64,000 nt of DNA from Beroe forskalii (Eukaryota; Ctenophora; Nuda; Beroida; Beroidae): the NCBI GenBank assembly GCA_011033025.1, contig WFMF01000062.1:558001-622000 (forward strand), read 5' to 3'. Position numbers and translations under genes: made by a program. Positions 1-12,100 of this stretch are shown one piece after another. The notes under the pieces are model-generated. The model was not told where the DNA came from and made no database searches. It worked only from the letters and a program-made list of their open reading frames with translations. Within the stretch, counting starts at the first letter, position 1; each line of letters opens with the position of its first letter.

Positions 1-677
1 GTTGGGCCATGATTACGTAATATTTTCCGAAAAAGAGGGGGGGTTTGGCCATGATTACGTTTGATTACGGAGGGGGGGGAGGGGGGTAAAAAATGCCCAA
101 AAATTGATTACGTAATATGTGAACGATCCCTTATCTATCTCGACGTACAACTACACAAGTCATGATAGGGTAATTAGGGGCTGGTAAGTCCCCATGGTGG
201 TTTTGTAGACCCGAAAACATGATTTCGTTCCTTTACTTGGAATGCTGAAGGTGAATCTGCAGAAGGTTGTTGAAGTATCCTCTCCATTATGCCATATCCA
301 GTAGTTGCTCTCCCCTTCAGAAGGACTATATTTGATATGCGACGTCAAACTTCTTACTCTAACAGCTTCTTCCCAACCATCGTTGTAATCAACCTTGTAC
401 CAATCCCAATTATCTCTTAAAGGTGAGCATCGCCATTTATTATGTTCTGCTGTTGTCATGATGATTTTACCTTTATCATCCTGTAACCATGCCAATATGC
501 CATAGTCACCACCAGGGTTATTGCACCTTGCTGCTATTACATTGTTTTCCTCCACAGCGAAGTCTATTGTGGTAGCTTTACTGACCTCATTTAAGTAAGA
601 ACGTCCTCTATAATCCTTCCCATTGATCCACAGTTCAGTCATATAGTCATCACAGTTTATTGTAAGCTTGTATTTAA

Positions 678-3180
678 CCCATTAGTGCCCAACGTAGCCT
701 AAAAGCAACAGTTACGTTTTGAGTAATTGCGGCTTCTCTGAATGAGATATTAATTTCGTTTTTTCAACAACACCAGCTCTATTAAATTTCACACACTTCC
801 TGATCTCGAAATATATCTTTTTGGCATCAGGCAACCAGTTAATTGACCAATTAATTTGACCATTTATTTTTTTGATAGGATTTTCTACCACCTTCAGTAA
901 TTGGGTTAATTGAGGTAGCTAAACCAGATTTTTGATTTTATTGCTGCATACACTAAATGGTCATTGGATGTGGCATTCAGATGGTGAAAGAATGAACTCA
1001 TTAGTCCAAACCAGTCAGGAGATATAAGCATTCAAAGTTCCGATTGCCTTTAGGCAACACTGGGGCTGTTGCCCAAAAGCAACAGTTCTAAATGGGCTAG
1101 AAACCTCAGAATCATGTTTTATCTGACCGTTTTGCATCGTCTGATTGCTTTATAATTGAGCCAAATTGCAAATTCACTAAGCAGAAGAACGTTATATGCA
1201 ACATTTTGTAAGTGTTCTTGGGCAACACTGGGAGAAGCTGAAAATTTGCCCAAAATAGCGAAATTAACGGCTTTTAACAAAAAGGCTGATACTATGTAAT
1301 AGAAATCTGTATGCTGCACGTTCAGAAAGGCTAAAATATATAAAAATTGTTGCTTTGTTGCCTCTGGGCAACACCAGGACACCCCATTATATTGTGAGGC
1401 ATGGCCTACCACACGCACGCCAATTTAAATAAACATATTGTTCTTTCTGATATAAATGTTTAAATTGTTCGTTCAGCAATGTTAAAATAAACTATATCTG
1501 TTGCCTCTGGGCAACACTGGGATACACCTGTATTTTGGGTCGTTCAGAACTTGACCAGAGTCCTTAATTTTTCAACGGAACCAACATTAATTAAAAACAT
1601 TATAAAAATATATAATTATGATTGGCATGTACTGTAATGGTATTTGCTATTGGTGTTAAAAAAGGTCTGTGCACAATAGGCAAGTAAAATTAAAGCTCCC
1701 TATAGATGGTACAATACTCTTCATAGCCCTGAACGTACAGATTATGAGTAGTAACAGTATGGAGTTTTTCGACTGGATCAGGTGAGAGATCTAGCAATAG
1801 CAGAAAACTGACAAAAATACCATCAAGTGGGTTCCACCTGCATTTGCATGTCCTGTTAGAGTCTATAAACAACCTTCATTCATTTCTACACATTATGTCT
1901 ATTCAGCTTTCACTTTTCAGACTTCAGGGACATTGCATACCTAATCACAAATTACTGAAATGACGAAAGTCTCCTTATAAAATGCCTAACTGTGGCCAGG
2001 TTGAGCCTATCTGTGTCTGTAAACATCCAGTTGCAACTTTCAAGGGCAATCCATAACCCAAGCAAGCCGAAACGGAAACTTAACGAATATTCATTATTCA
2101 CCTGTGTATAATTACTACTATTGGCTATACAGTATACCTACGAGCTGCCTATAAATCCACGATCCTTTTCACAATCATCTAACCATTCTTTTTAAGGAAA
2201 ATGTAAACTCTGAAGGTCAGTCAGAGCCATTTTGCAAGCTCGGAGTTATGTAAATAGAGTGCGCCTCAATGCTTCAATGGGGGTAACGGTCATGTCAAGG
2301 CAGAAATCAGAAATGTGGCGTATCCAGTAACTCATGCGGTAAGGGACATAATTCTATGTTATCTAAAGTCCATTTGAATAATAATAATTATTACAATCCA
2401 GTTTTCTAATAGACCCCAATGGCCTCATCTATGAAGATTATCTGTCTTTTCAATCTACAGCCAGTCAGTGCAAAGAAGGTCCTGCCAATGCATAAAATAC
2501 CAACATGCAGTTTTATAGAAATGTATTTCGGAGCAAAATTGATCATGTTGAATCCTGGTGTTGCCTAGAAGCAACAATAATCTTTGAAATTTTATGCCAG
2601 ACTTCACATCTATAGAAGTATAGACATCTAACACACCAAATAAGGCAAGAAAATAACCATTCTCGTAGTTGGTAGTTGAAAAATATTGTCGCATGATGCT
2701 ATGTAAAAATCCAGGCATAGTGTTGCCTAAAAGCAACAGCATTTATGGAAATCATCCCATATTTAATGATTATATATGTTTAAAGGCATATTGTTTCCGT
2801 CCACAATGCGATATGAATGTCCAAGAACGTGAAATAAATAGTTAAATGTCATTCTCCCAGTGTTGCCTGTGGGCAACAGTACGTTTTTTGAGGCTTTGGG
2901 TTCCCGTGGAGTATTGCATATGATTTCCATTTCCATCTGTGGCTACTTGCTCAGTAGAATAAACCATAAATTCACTTTTAGATACCAAATATTGAGAGAT
3001 AAAGTAATGTTTCCCCAAGGCAACAGCCCAGTGTTGCCCGAAAGCAACAGGTTCATAACTCGAAAACTACTGAAGTACCAGTATTGGGATTTTAAACTTA
3101 GTCATTGTGGCCCAGTGTGGTTCGGAAAATAAACATGTTATATAAAATACTCTGCCAGTTTTTCCTTGGGCACTAATGGG
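678..3180. mobile_element. piggyBac-like non-autonomous element, TTAA-flanked
   Basis: The 2503-bp element lies between two TTAA tetranucleotides (674-677 and 3181-3184). Its ends are inverted repeats: CCCATTAGTGCCCAA at the left, TTGGGCACTAATGGG at the right. TTAA duplication and CC-starting ends are hallmarks of the piggyBac superfamily. No transposase is visible; the longest frames inside are short and unlike any DDE enzyme. The interior is dotted with about ten palindromic GTTGCC-N4-GGCAAC motifs. It interrupts exon 2 of the beta-sandwich gene, and removing it with one TTAA gives an exon start that matches the paralogue's. Confidence 0.8.
695..3050. repeat. Array of dispersed GTTGCC/GGCAAC palindromes
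   Basis: Near-palindromic motifs of the form (CCCAGT)GTTGCC-N4-RGCAACAG occur at about 1044-1065, 1066-1085, 1211-1232, 1355-1378, 1496-1520, 2554-2578, 2719-2739, 2856-2880 and 3027-3050, with partial copies at 695-711 and 3014-3026. The four central bases vary (TAAA, TCTG, TTTA, TGTG, CGAA) while the arms are kept. All lie inside the piggyBac-like element. Confidence 0.85.
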
Positions 3181-3193
3181 TTAACTGTAGAAC

Positions 3194-5326
3194 CTGTTTA
3201 GTAATTATTTTAACACCTTTGTTTCCTACCTCAACTACTTTACATTCACATTGAGGGATTATATGGGAAGAAATGGGGCTTTGTGGAGATTGTCAGTTTG
3301 CTACCTGATATCCACGGCCGTGCTGTAAATTAGCCGTACTAAGTTTTTCTATCGTTTAACCCTGCTCCATTATTTGGGCGTCGACGTGAAAAAGACTTCC
3401 AATGGGCACAATAATACCCCTCAGTAGGGTTCGCTGGTGTTTAATTGGCATTCACCACTTCGAGCGTGCTGGATTGGAACAAGTCTCATTTGAAGGGTGG
3501 TTGTAAAGAGTGCTGGCTCTGCGGCACCTCATTGAGTACATAATGGCTCGGCTGTGCTCATTTTATGCAGCGTTTTATATCTTTAATTGTACCATATATC
3601 TTGTGTCTGATCACATGGGACAGGGAAATACTTATATTTTGTGCGAAGGTCATGAGAGGGAGAATTTTCGTCGAGGTTCAAACCAGATAATTTGGCAAAC
3701 TCGATTTTGGGATGCGATTTGGCCAAATACTAGAATTTTCAATTTTGACGGTGGTTTTGAGCCCGTATAGGTCCAACATTGCCCATGTGAGGCAGTGGAG
3801 CAAAATTGTGGTCCAATAATCGAATTCTGAACCAACAAAGTAAAGCTTATTTTTTGGTTCCATTTGTCTACATCTTGACGAGCTGATGCATTTTATTGTC
3901 AAAATCAGATAAAATTTGATACCAAGTTGTGGCCTTGCGAAGCGCTTGTGTCAAAGTGGCAGTTGGCCTCTTTTCGACCTAGAGGTCGCTATTCCTACCG
4001 AACCTTCCTGGAAACGAGCTTCAAACTTGTTTTTCCCAGCAGCCATCACTGAGCAAACAAACATGACACAATGACTCTTATCTTATCGATGTTCCTGTAC
4101 CGCGTTTTCTCGGATAAAAACGCGAACGAAAACGTACACGGAAAACACTTCACGATGTTCCAGTTCAAAAATACGCGCACCACTTCACTGCCCACTGGCA
4201 TACCGCGATTACGTCATCCTAATCCTATTTACATGACAAGTTTACCAACTCACTTCAGGCGTCTTAACATGAAATCTTGTTACACACTAACGGATTAAGG
4301 AAAGCAACAAGATAAGAATTTGCAGATCACGTCCTGTAATTCAAGCTAAGCATCGACAACTATGTAAATGTCCAGCACAACTCAACCTGGTTCATCTTTT
4401 CACAGGGCACAGATTTAGAGGAATAGGCTCGTCAGCCATACCTACCAAACAGACTAACGGATAGATGAGAGCTTGCAGATCATCTAAAAAAATGAAGCAT
4501 ATCACCTAAAACTATGCCAACGTATGTGACTGTCCAGCGCCACTCAACCTGTTAAGCCTTTCTCAAGCACAGCATTAGAGGGACAGGCTCGTCAGCCATA
4601 TACTTACCAAGGGATCAAGGTTCCGTCAATCCCCACGGGGGCGCCCCCGCTCAATTGGTGCCCGAAAGGTTTTAATCGCCTGGTACCAGATTAAAGGGGT
4701 TGATAGTAGACTAGTAGTGCAACACTATGGAGTGTTGCCATCACACCTCGCAAGGGGTTGTGATGGCCATGGTCTGTGAATATTGTACAAAAAGCGTTTG
4801 GTGCTATTCCTCAGGCCACTATTCTGTATGATTCTTTTTCAATGGGATGTAGACTAAATTTCTTGCACTAACTAAAAGAATCGGATCTTTTATTCAGACC
4901 CCCGAAAAATTTTGTGCCAAAAGAGGCCTCTCATGGGCAACGTTGTACTTATGGACTCAAAGCTACTCACGAAATGATGGTAAATGTCCTGTCCATCATG
5001 ACATCCTGACCAACTCCGAAAATTATCGTGCTTCCAAATTGTCTGACTTAAACGTCCCCCCCCCCCCCTTACACGGCAATATTAAACTTTTAGAGAAAAA
5101 ATGAGTTAATCAGGCCATATCAATATGCAAAATACAAATATACCTCTCTGGATTATATAATTTTCTTCACATCTTTAGGCACGAGAAGAAAGTTTAAACG
5201 TTGAATAATATTGTAAAAATACAAGTCGCACCGACTTGTATTGACAACTGGTTTATAAGCATCAGCAATAATTCCGGAATGATGACGTTATACCTGATGC
5301 CTTGTATCAAATGAAATATCACTTAC
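3194..5326 (-). other. Intron 1 of beta-sandwich copy 1
   Basis: Bounded by a GTAAGT donor next to exon 1 and a TACTAAACAG acceptor next to exon 2, with phase 1 on both sides. I see no conserved coding sequence inside. It contains a C-homopolymer around 5057-5068 and AT-rich filler. Short open frames here have no recognisable motif. Confidence 0.55.
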
Positions 5327-6044
5327 CTTCAGTAAATCGTATGATTTGCAGTCCTGTCAGCAGGAGAAGACGGAACACCGTCCCAGAAGACGGTTGTAGG
5401 TCTTTGTTAGCCATCATGTATCTCACATGATTCGGTTTGCTATCGCCTTGAAAAAATAATTCTGATGCCATGATATTGGCTCCTTTCCGAAACCAAACAT
5501 AAGTGAAAAGTTTAACTATAAAATCTTTTGGTTTCTTACTCGGCGTGCTAGCGTACGCAAGGTGATATTTCAATCAAACAATCGTTTCTCAACAACGCAT
5601 TAGAGTTTATTAACTAGGTCACCAGTTCGAGCCCCACTATCGACAAATTAAAAAACTTAAAATTATAAAATATCTGTATAATGTAGGATTTAAATGGGCT
5701 GGGAATAGGATTGAACTCCTTAACCAATACGATCAATCCACTACGTCAATTCACAGTCAAATGTGTGTGGAAGCGACAATTTCCAGACCCAAGTTGCGTT
5801 TCGGAAATGGTTCGAGTCTTTTTTTCTGGAAACAAAATGAACATTTACTCAAGTGTGCATGGTACTTAAGTCGTACATAAAGTTTCGAAAAGGACCCTTT
5901 GATATAATGGTATATCTAACTATTGCCATCGCGAAGCGTTGAGATGCATATTAGACAAAGAGCTACCGAGTCTCATAATAACCACTGCACAATATCATTC
6001 GAAACGATCGCCTATCGTTTTGTTTGCCCATTATTCCTTTTAAT

Positions 6045-6182
6045 ATAAACGGCGTAATAGCTTACCCACAACTCCGATAAACACCAGCCAATCAGCGCGC
6101 GAGATGACTGTAAACTCGCGCTCTGATTGGTCGATGTCGTGACAATTTTAAGATCCTACGGGTAAACTAATACGCCGCAGAC
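6045..6182. mobile_element. Small foldback element (MITE-like)
   Basis: About 135 bp with inverted ends: GGCGTAATAGCTTACCC at the left mirrors GGGTAAACTAATACGCC at the right. A second inner pair, CCAATCAGCGCGCGAG and CTCGCGCTCTGATTGG, makes the whole unit foldable. There is no coding sequence. The target duplication is not clear. The inner CCAATCAG/CTGATTGG pair recurs at 8125-8178. Confidence 0.6.
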
Positions 6183-7310
6183 ATTAATCTTTAATAAAGT
6201 TTTTTACAATGTGCGCACATCGAATTTACCGTGATAAGAATAAATCACGGTATATCAATCATTTAGAAATAAACTTGCAGTCAAATTGCATTTTAGTTTC
6301 GTTTCTGACTTCACGGAGCCGAGCTCGGTATCGGTCATGCATCATTTCTTCATGAAGAGAGATAGATTGGGGTCATTTAGAAGACGCGGAACACAAAATT
6401 CAAATAGTTAAATTAGGGACAGAATCCTCGATTTCAATGTCTTGCTTGACTAAAGATATAACTACTAGTGAGGTCGCGTGAGGCACCGCTATATTGTCTG
6501 GACCTACTGATTTTATTCAAACTCTATAGCTTTCTGCACATCTCAAGATCATCGTTCGTGAAGGATTAAATCTCCTCCTCCCGTCATCAACTCACCATTC
6601 CAAACCATGATGATGCCGTCACACATTGACATTAGATTTAAACCCCAATCTGAATGACAGAATAGAGAGAAACCAAGCTTTATATTGTCATTTTAATATC
6701 GCTCGCTCAAACGGTGCTGACTGTTATTAGTATTTGAATATTTGCATGAGGTAAATCACCTGTTGGGCTATTATTAGAATTTGATTTATTAATCAGATTC
6801 GTTCTCTCTTTATTTTCATCCGAAGCCGAACCATTGTCTAGGATTGTTATTTGAATATTAAAATGCAGTGGATCTGCTATTATTAAAATTCACCCAAATC
6901 AGTAGGGAATTATAGAAGTATAGAGATTATTTTATCGGGGAGAAGTTAACCGTACAATTAACTGTGTCTGGTATAATACGTAGAGGGTTTGATGAGATAA
7001 GTAGATAAAGCAGTATGTAAGATGTTAAAAATTCTTGGCAAGAGTCAGCTGATAACTCAGTTGGCTCCTTAGGGTTACTCATGCACCTAAGCCTTTAAAA
7101 ACAAAATATGATAGATTTGATAAAAGATGGCATCATGGACAGGTAGCTTCCACTCGTTCACATAATCGTTTTACTCGGTTCAAGGGCACTTTAAGCTGAA
7201 AAATAAAACCTGATATGAAATATCTGCGTTATAATGCTAATAATTATTGATAAATTGTACTTTTATAGAACTTCCAGTTAAGAAAATACTTTATTTCTGG
7301 CATAGATAAG

Positions 7311-7476
7311 CGGCTTGGCACAGTCGGAAAATTTCGCGCGATTTCTCGCGCCGATCAAGTTCCCACTAGTAGACACTCTTAAAAATTCTCTTTGAATTAG
7401 AATCAGTGCCATGTGTATCGTTAAAAATTGATGTGTCTGAAAAATCGCGCCAAATTTTCCGACTGCGTCGAGCCGC
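7311..7476. repeat. Inverted repeat, MITE-like
   Basis: A roughly 40-bp arm at 7311-7350 (core CAGTCGGAAAATTT, then CGCGCGATTT) is mirrored at 7435-7476 (AAATCGCGCC, AAATTTTCCGACTG). The spacer is about 85 bp. No coding content is evident. It is probably a short non-autonomous transposon, but no target duplication is obvious. Confidence 0.55.
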
Positions 7477-7894
7477 GCAATTGTGCTGAACATAGAAACG
7501 TTCAAAACCTGCCTTAAGTTCAGCACTGTATAGACGCGCCTATCTGGTCCATTTTGGGATGCTTAAGGCGAGTGCTTTAAGGCAAGGGTCTTAATCAATA
7601 TGGACTCGATCAGGTAAGCGTCTACTGTCTATGTACTATAGACACCAATGAAAACATCGAAGAGTTCTATAACAACACTCTCCCTACAAGGGATAAACTG
7701 CCAGCGCTCTTCCTACGTTTAATAATGCTCTTCATACCAACAATGAACGCTCCCCTACCAACAATGTAACAATAAGCACTCTTCCTATTAAAACTGAACA
7801 CTCCCTCTTTGGTTCGTGTTCTTTTATCTCGCTACAATTGTGATACACTCCCGGAGCGGTGCCCTCAGGGTTTCTCATCTATAAGAAGCCTGAC

Positions 7895-7955
7895 ATTTCA
7901 CCTCACGACATTTCACCTCACGACATTTCACCTCACGACTTTTCACTTCAGGGCA
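7895..7955. repeat. 15-bp tandem repeat (ACATTTCACCTCACG)
   Basis: Three to four head-to-tail copies of a 15-bp unit with one or two changes, the last degenerate. A related CTCACGACATTTTACC phrase appears in the 3-kb repeat copies at about 44935 and 63450. Confidence 0.75.
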
Positions 7956-8124
7956 CTTTATCGCCCAGTCGTGATCATAAACCTAACCTTACCCAACGCC
8001 TTAAGTGAAATATCTTGAAGTGAAAATTACTTTCCCCGGTCCCAACATACGGCTCAAATTTTTGCGAGATATAATTATCAGGATCTTATCAGCTTCTACT
8101 GATGAGTTGCCGAAATCTTTCTAA

Positions 8125-8178
8125 CATTGACCAATCAGGGAGCGAGTTAACGGTGGATTCGCGTGCTGATTGGTCAAT
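8125..8178. repeat. Short palindrome with CCAAT arms
   Basis: CATTGACCAATCAG (8125-8138) is repeated inverted at 8165-8178 around a 26-bp loop. It falls in the 3' coding tail of beta-sandwich copy 2. It resembles the inner arms of the foldback element near 6.1 kb, so it may be the stump of that family. Confidence 0.7.
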
Positions 8179-8769
8179 GGCTTCGTGGAAAAGCCGCCGA
8201 GAATTAAAGACACCTGTGTGTGGAAAGTAGTATCTGCAGTAGACACTTTGGAGGTCCTTTTCTTTACTCCAAATCCACGTTTTAACTCCAATCCCTGCAA
8301 CCGCTATGTACTGACTTGCAACTACTGCTACTTCCCACTGCTCCCCGAAGTCAACTCCCATCCATCCTGAAGTAGCTGAGTTTGATGTTGCGCAGCGCCA
8401 CTTGGTCACCTCTCCGTTGTCATGACCACTTCTCCAGCCTCGTTCTGGAGAGATGCCAATATCCCGCTACCACCACCTTTGTCCGTGCACACAACCGCTA
8501 TAACATTGCGTGGCTTCGGAGTGAAGGTGGTAGAGCCAGCGAGATTGTAAGTTTCCCAGTGGAGAGGATTATCCTCGACTTGATTGATGTAGAGATTAAG
8601 GGTGTCGTCACAGGTTATTGTTAAGGTGTACTGTCCGCTGGAACCTGTAAGTTATTTCAGAGGTTATAACTTTGAAAGTCCTGTAGTCAGCAGACAAATG
8701 ACTTGAAAGTTAGACCCCAACAAATCGTGACGTGACACGACGCATCACGACGGACTAGAAGCAAAAAGC

Positions 8770-8906
8770 GAAGCATGACGTAGGTAACAGGTGATATAAC
8801 AGGTGACGTGGCACGTTACGTAACAGTTGACGTAACACGTAACCTGGCAGGTGACATGGCACGTTACGTAACAGGTGACGTAACAGGTGACATGACACGT
8901 TACGTC
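8770..8906. repeat. Degenerate tandem repeat of GTAACAGGTGACGT phrases
   Basis: Repeats of the phrases AACAGGTGACGT, GGCACGTTACGT and ACATGACACGTTACGT with shuffled order cover about 135 bp just upstream of the exon 2 acceptor of beta-sandwich copy 2, inside its intron. It probably arose by slippage. Confidence 0.7.
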
Positions 8907-9186
8907 GGCCATCGTGATAAGCCGACTATTATACTGTTAGAGTGACTTCACATGATTCTGAATAACGAAATGGAGACTACGATCGGTCTATTCATCTACC
9001 GATTTTATTTACAAACCCTCGCTAATAAGGACCAAACGACCTTTTCAATCTTCGTCCAGGGGCCCGGCTAAATACAAAAAGGGCTGACAAGATGTATAAA
9101 TTACCTTCGTTGATATGTATTCGTGAGAGTAGAACTAACATCCGGGCTACCATCTGGAGAGAACACCGCTTGTCTTTGTAAGCCAT

Positions 9187-12100
9187 ACTCAGCTTCCAGA
9201 AGATTATACTTCCTCACTTCCTTAGGGCAAGTTTAGATTAGTATGAAACATATCACACTTGATTAATTCATTTAACACAGAATGAAATGAAAATCACAGT
9301 TTCAAAACGACTTGGCTTATAGTCATTGAACAAGTCGCTCGACTTCAGAGTCAGAACCGGGGTATAAAACAGCCTGTTCATCAGTTCACAGTGTTGGGAT
9401 GGCGATTCAGGATTCTTCAAATACAACTTAAAAGGTCTTCGTTAATCATTGATTTATTGCGTGATCTAGGGCTTTAAGAGATATGCTGCTGGGTGAATTC
9501 AACTGATTTCAAGTAGATTCAAGAAAAGAACTAAATTAAAACAAAAGGCACACTCTTGGTAGAAAATATCACGGAAAGTGATCGCAATTCAGGTGAAATG
9601 AGAAAGGAGATCCTTGCGTTCACGATAGTAGCCCTTCCTCCAAACTGATCTGTATTTCGTTATGTGAGGCCGCGTGAGGTGCCGCGTGAGGCGACGCTAG
9701 ATTGTCTGATTCAAACCCCCTGCTTCCTCCCACTCATTGATCGCCTGAGTGAACCATGTCATTTCCATTGCAGGATAATGACGTTAGTCTCAGCCTCTTT
9801 CTCAACGCATGGCGGTTCTGGGCTACTGTAAAATTGCTACGATTCCCTACAAGATATACGTTTATCCCCGCGACGCCGTGCTCTATTTCTCACAATAACG
9901 CAAGCATCGCGTGCGCTATTTGCAAATAATGCACAAGCGGGGGGAGTGTATTATTTGACTTTATTAACGCCGAACGAGCGTAATGGCTAGCGAGTGACGA
10001 GCCCAAGTGGTTGTTATTTGTCTATATAAATAAAACGGTAAGAACAGTTTGAAAATTATTTTTCAACGGTGAAGGGTGGAAAGAGTTAAGTTTATGAAAA
10101 TAAAACTGAACTCTGAAGACGGTTAGCACGCGCTATTTGAAAGCTCCTTCGTCCGATCAGGTAAATCATAGTATTAGACCGGGATTTCATGGTTTTTTGA
10201 TGCAATTTATTAAATATAAAGTGCTCATTTCAGAGTATAAAATCCTTGATCTGGCAACCACCAGAAAAATTTTTGTCGAAGGGGCCAGTTCAAAAGGGTC
10301 GGTTACAAAAAGCCGGCTAAATAAAGGCCAATAAGGTAGGTATAATGATATGCATTTTTCAATGACATGAATTTGGCATCACTAAGATGGCACCATCTTG
10401 GTAATGACACCACTAATTCACCATGATTCTAATTGTAAACCTTGATGATGACGACACTGATTTACGATTAAAATCACGGCCCAGCTTTCAGTCGGCGCTC
10501 TGCAGATCTAATTCTACTCGGGTATGGGAACCGTGTTCCATTGTCATTTTAATCAGGCTCGCTCAACCTGCCCCTCATTTGCATATTCAAATGGAAGTAG
10601 ATCAGCTATATACGATATTAGTATTATGGAGTTTATAAGCCTGAAATTAGAGTTTGCATTAGTGGCATCAGCTTGGGACCTATTAGTATCAGGGGGCTGG
10701 CAAGCCCCTATCGGCATTTGCGAGCCTATTGGCGAAGGGCCCGAGGGCGAGCTTGACGGTATCACCTAACAGTGCGAGGGCCTGCCATTTTATGAGTAAC
10801 CCGATTCCCAAAATCCGAGGGCAAAACTGAACGGCGATTCTAACGAGAGAAATCTACATATATTTCCCCATTTCACGAAGAAATTTGGGCAACTTTCCGT
10901 TATTGGATTTCCACCAAAATCGATACGTCGCATGTTTGAGGGTCAAAGGTGCAACTGTCAAAATTTCAGATCGATTGGATAAAAGATGCCCAAGTTATGA
11001 CAACTTATTCGCACTGAAATCGCACGCGATGCGTACGCATCGCTGCACTTACCAGCCCCCAACTATATGTTTTCATGGATTCGCCGAATTTCAAAAATTT
11101 TTACGAGTACGTTCCCGACGATCAAATCAATTGAAAATTGAGTTTCCGCGCCTTCGCTGTGCGCGCACGGAGTTTAAAATTACGAAGATCAATTCGTTTT
11201 GAAATTCAGGATGAGTTATAACTACTTGAAATCGCCAAAATTGAGGGTGTTCTTGTTAAAAGGGTTACGACGCTGATACATATACGAGAGATGACGCTTT
11301 TAGTGTAGAAAGTATACCCTATTTAAAACGGCCATATCTCGGGAACGGTAAAAGATACAGAGCTCATCGACACAGCGTTGGAAAGTAGAAGGATAGAACT
11401 TGCGAAAAATGCCCTTTAAAAACTATTTTACGTCACGATAATGACGTCATAATGACGTCACAAAACTAAAATTTCAAATGTCGATTTTCCCAAAAATAGG
11501 CGTTTTTCAGCGCAACTTTTCGGTTTGAAGGACTCGAGATAGGAAAAAATGCTCCTCCTAGCGTGGAAGTAAATTGAATGTACTTTTTAAAAATGTGGTT
11601 GAAAAGTTCTAAGCTCCAGCATCTTTGAGATATGTCGATTGTTTGAAACACTTTGACACGAAAAAATCCCAAAAAATGGCAAAACTTGTGAAGCTATGTG
11701 GAGAGAACGGGACAACCCCAGAACTTCATCTTTGGATATGTTGTCGGTCATAGTCCCAATTGTGTTAATGAATGGGTCTCAGATAGCTTATCTAATTTAA
11801 TGACGTAATTATGACGTCATCAGTAATACTAGGTAACGCGATTTTTTTACGCGCGATTTGACGCCAAATTTCAATATCTGGGCACAGAAAAAGTGATATT
11901 TTTCCCAAAACCAAAAAGATTTGTTGTGATGGTCCAATATATGTTTTAATGGGTTCTTTACTGTCTTGACCCATGATATGAGAAAGAACGCGACGGTTAA
12001 AACTGCCGCAACGGCACTTTCTTTATGCATTATAAAGTTGTGAATGCTGTATATTGTGACGTTGCAGCAGTTTTAAATCCTCTGCGTTCTTTCTAATATC

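Larger units (their letters stand above)
160..5417 (-). pseudogene. Secreted beta-sandwich protein, copy 1, disrupted by a transposon
   Basis: Two-exon gene read leftward. Exon 1 (5417-5327) starts at a double Met and encodes a short peptide with a hydrophobic run (VFRLLLLTGLQII), probably a signal peptide; it ends at a GTAAGT donor in phase 1. Exon 2 starts at 3193 after a TAAACAG acceptor and, once the element at 678-3180 is discounted, runs to the stop at 160. Visible motifs in order are LTINCDD, LWING, NVIAARC, GILAWLQ, NKWRC, a W..VD..DGWEEAV stretch and WIW...FCRF. These match the neighbouring copy at 8.1-9.2 kb in order and exon phase. The fold is inferred to be a galactose-binding-like beta-sandwich from an extracellular protein; ligand unknown. 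The insertion puts an in-frame stop just upstream of the surviving 514 bases, so the copy is probably inactive unless the element is spliced out or polymorphic. The reading frame is also open upstream of 5417, so the start is not certain. Confidence 0.7.
8089..9186 (-). pseudogene. Secreted beta-sandwich protein, copy 2, frameshifted
   Basis: Exon 1 (9186-9105) begins with ATG and encodes about 27 residues including a hydrophobic run (MVARMLVLL), then a GTAATT donor in phase 1. Exon 2 starts at 8644 after a CTTACAG acceptor. Motifs are TLTITCDD, LYIN, NVIAVVC, GILASLQ, TKWRC, GVDFGEQWEVAV, TWIW and VYCRYYF, matching copy 1 position by position. Between about 8423 and 8403 the frame shifts by one base: the upstream frame hits TGA at 8408-8406, while the downstream frame resumes with the conserved KWRC motif. 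This is either a real null mutation or a base-calling error. The C-terminal tail after VYCRYYF runs into a palindrome (8125-8178) and is probably not original. The function is inferred to be extracellular carbohydrate or protein binding; no enzyme motif is visible. Confidence 0.7.

Noticed and set aside
1..60. CCATGATTACG near the start, similar to the beginning of the lacZ-alpha cloning vector segment.
   Set aside because: Only about ten bases agree and the following bases differ; related ATTACGTAAT words occur elsewhere, so vector contamination is not supported.
5418..5573. N-terminal extension of the beta-sandwich copy 1 exon 1.
   Set aside because: The frame is open but the extension lacks counterparts in copy 2, where the Met lies just before the hydrophobic segment.
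5690..5760. tRNA-like sequence on the minus strand (GAGTTCAATCC B-box-like).
   Set aside because: No acceptor stem or anticodon arm could be folded; only the B-box-like word is present.
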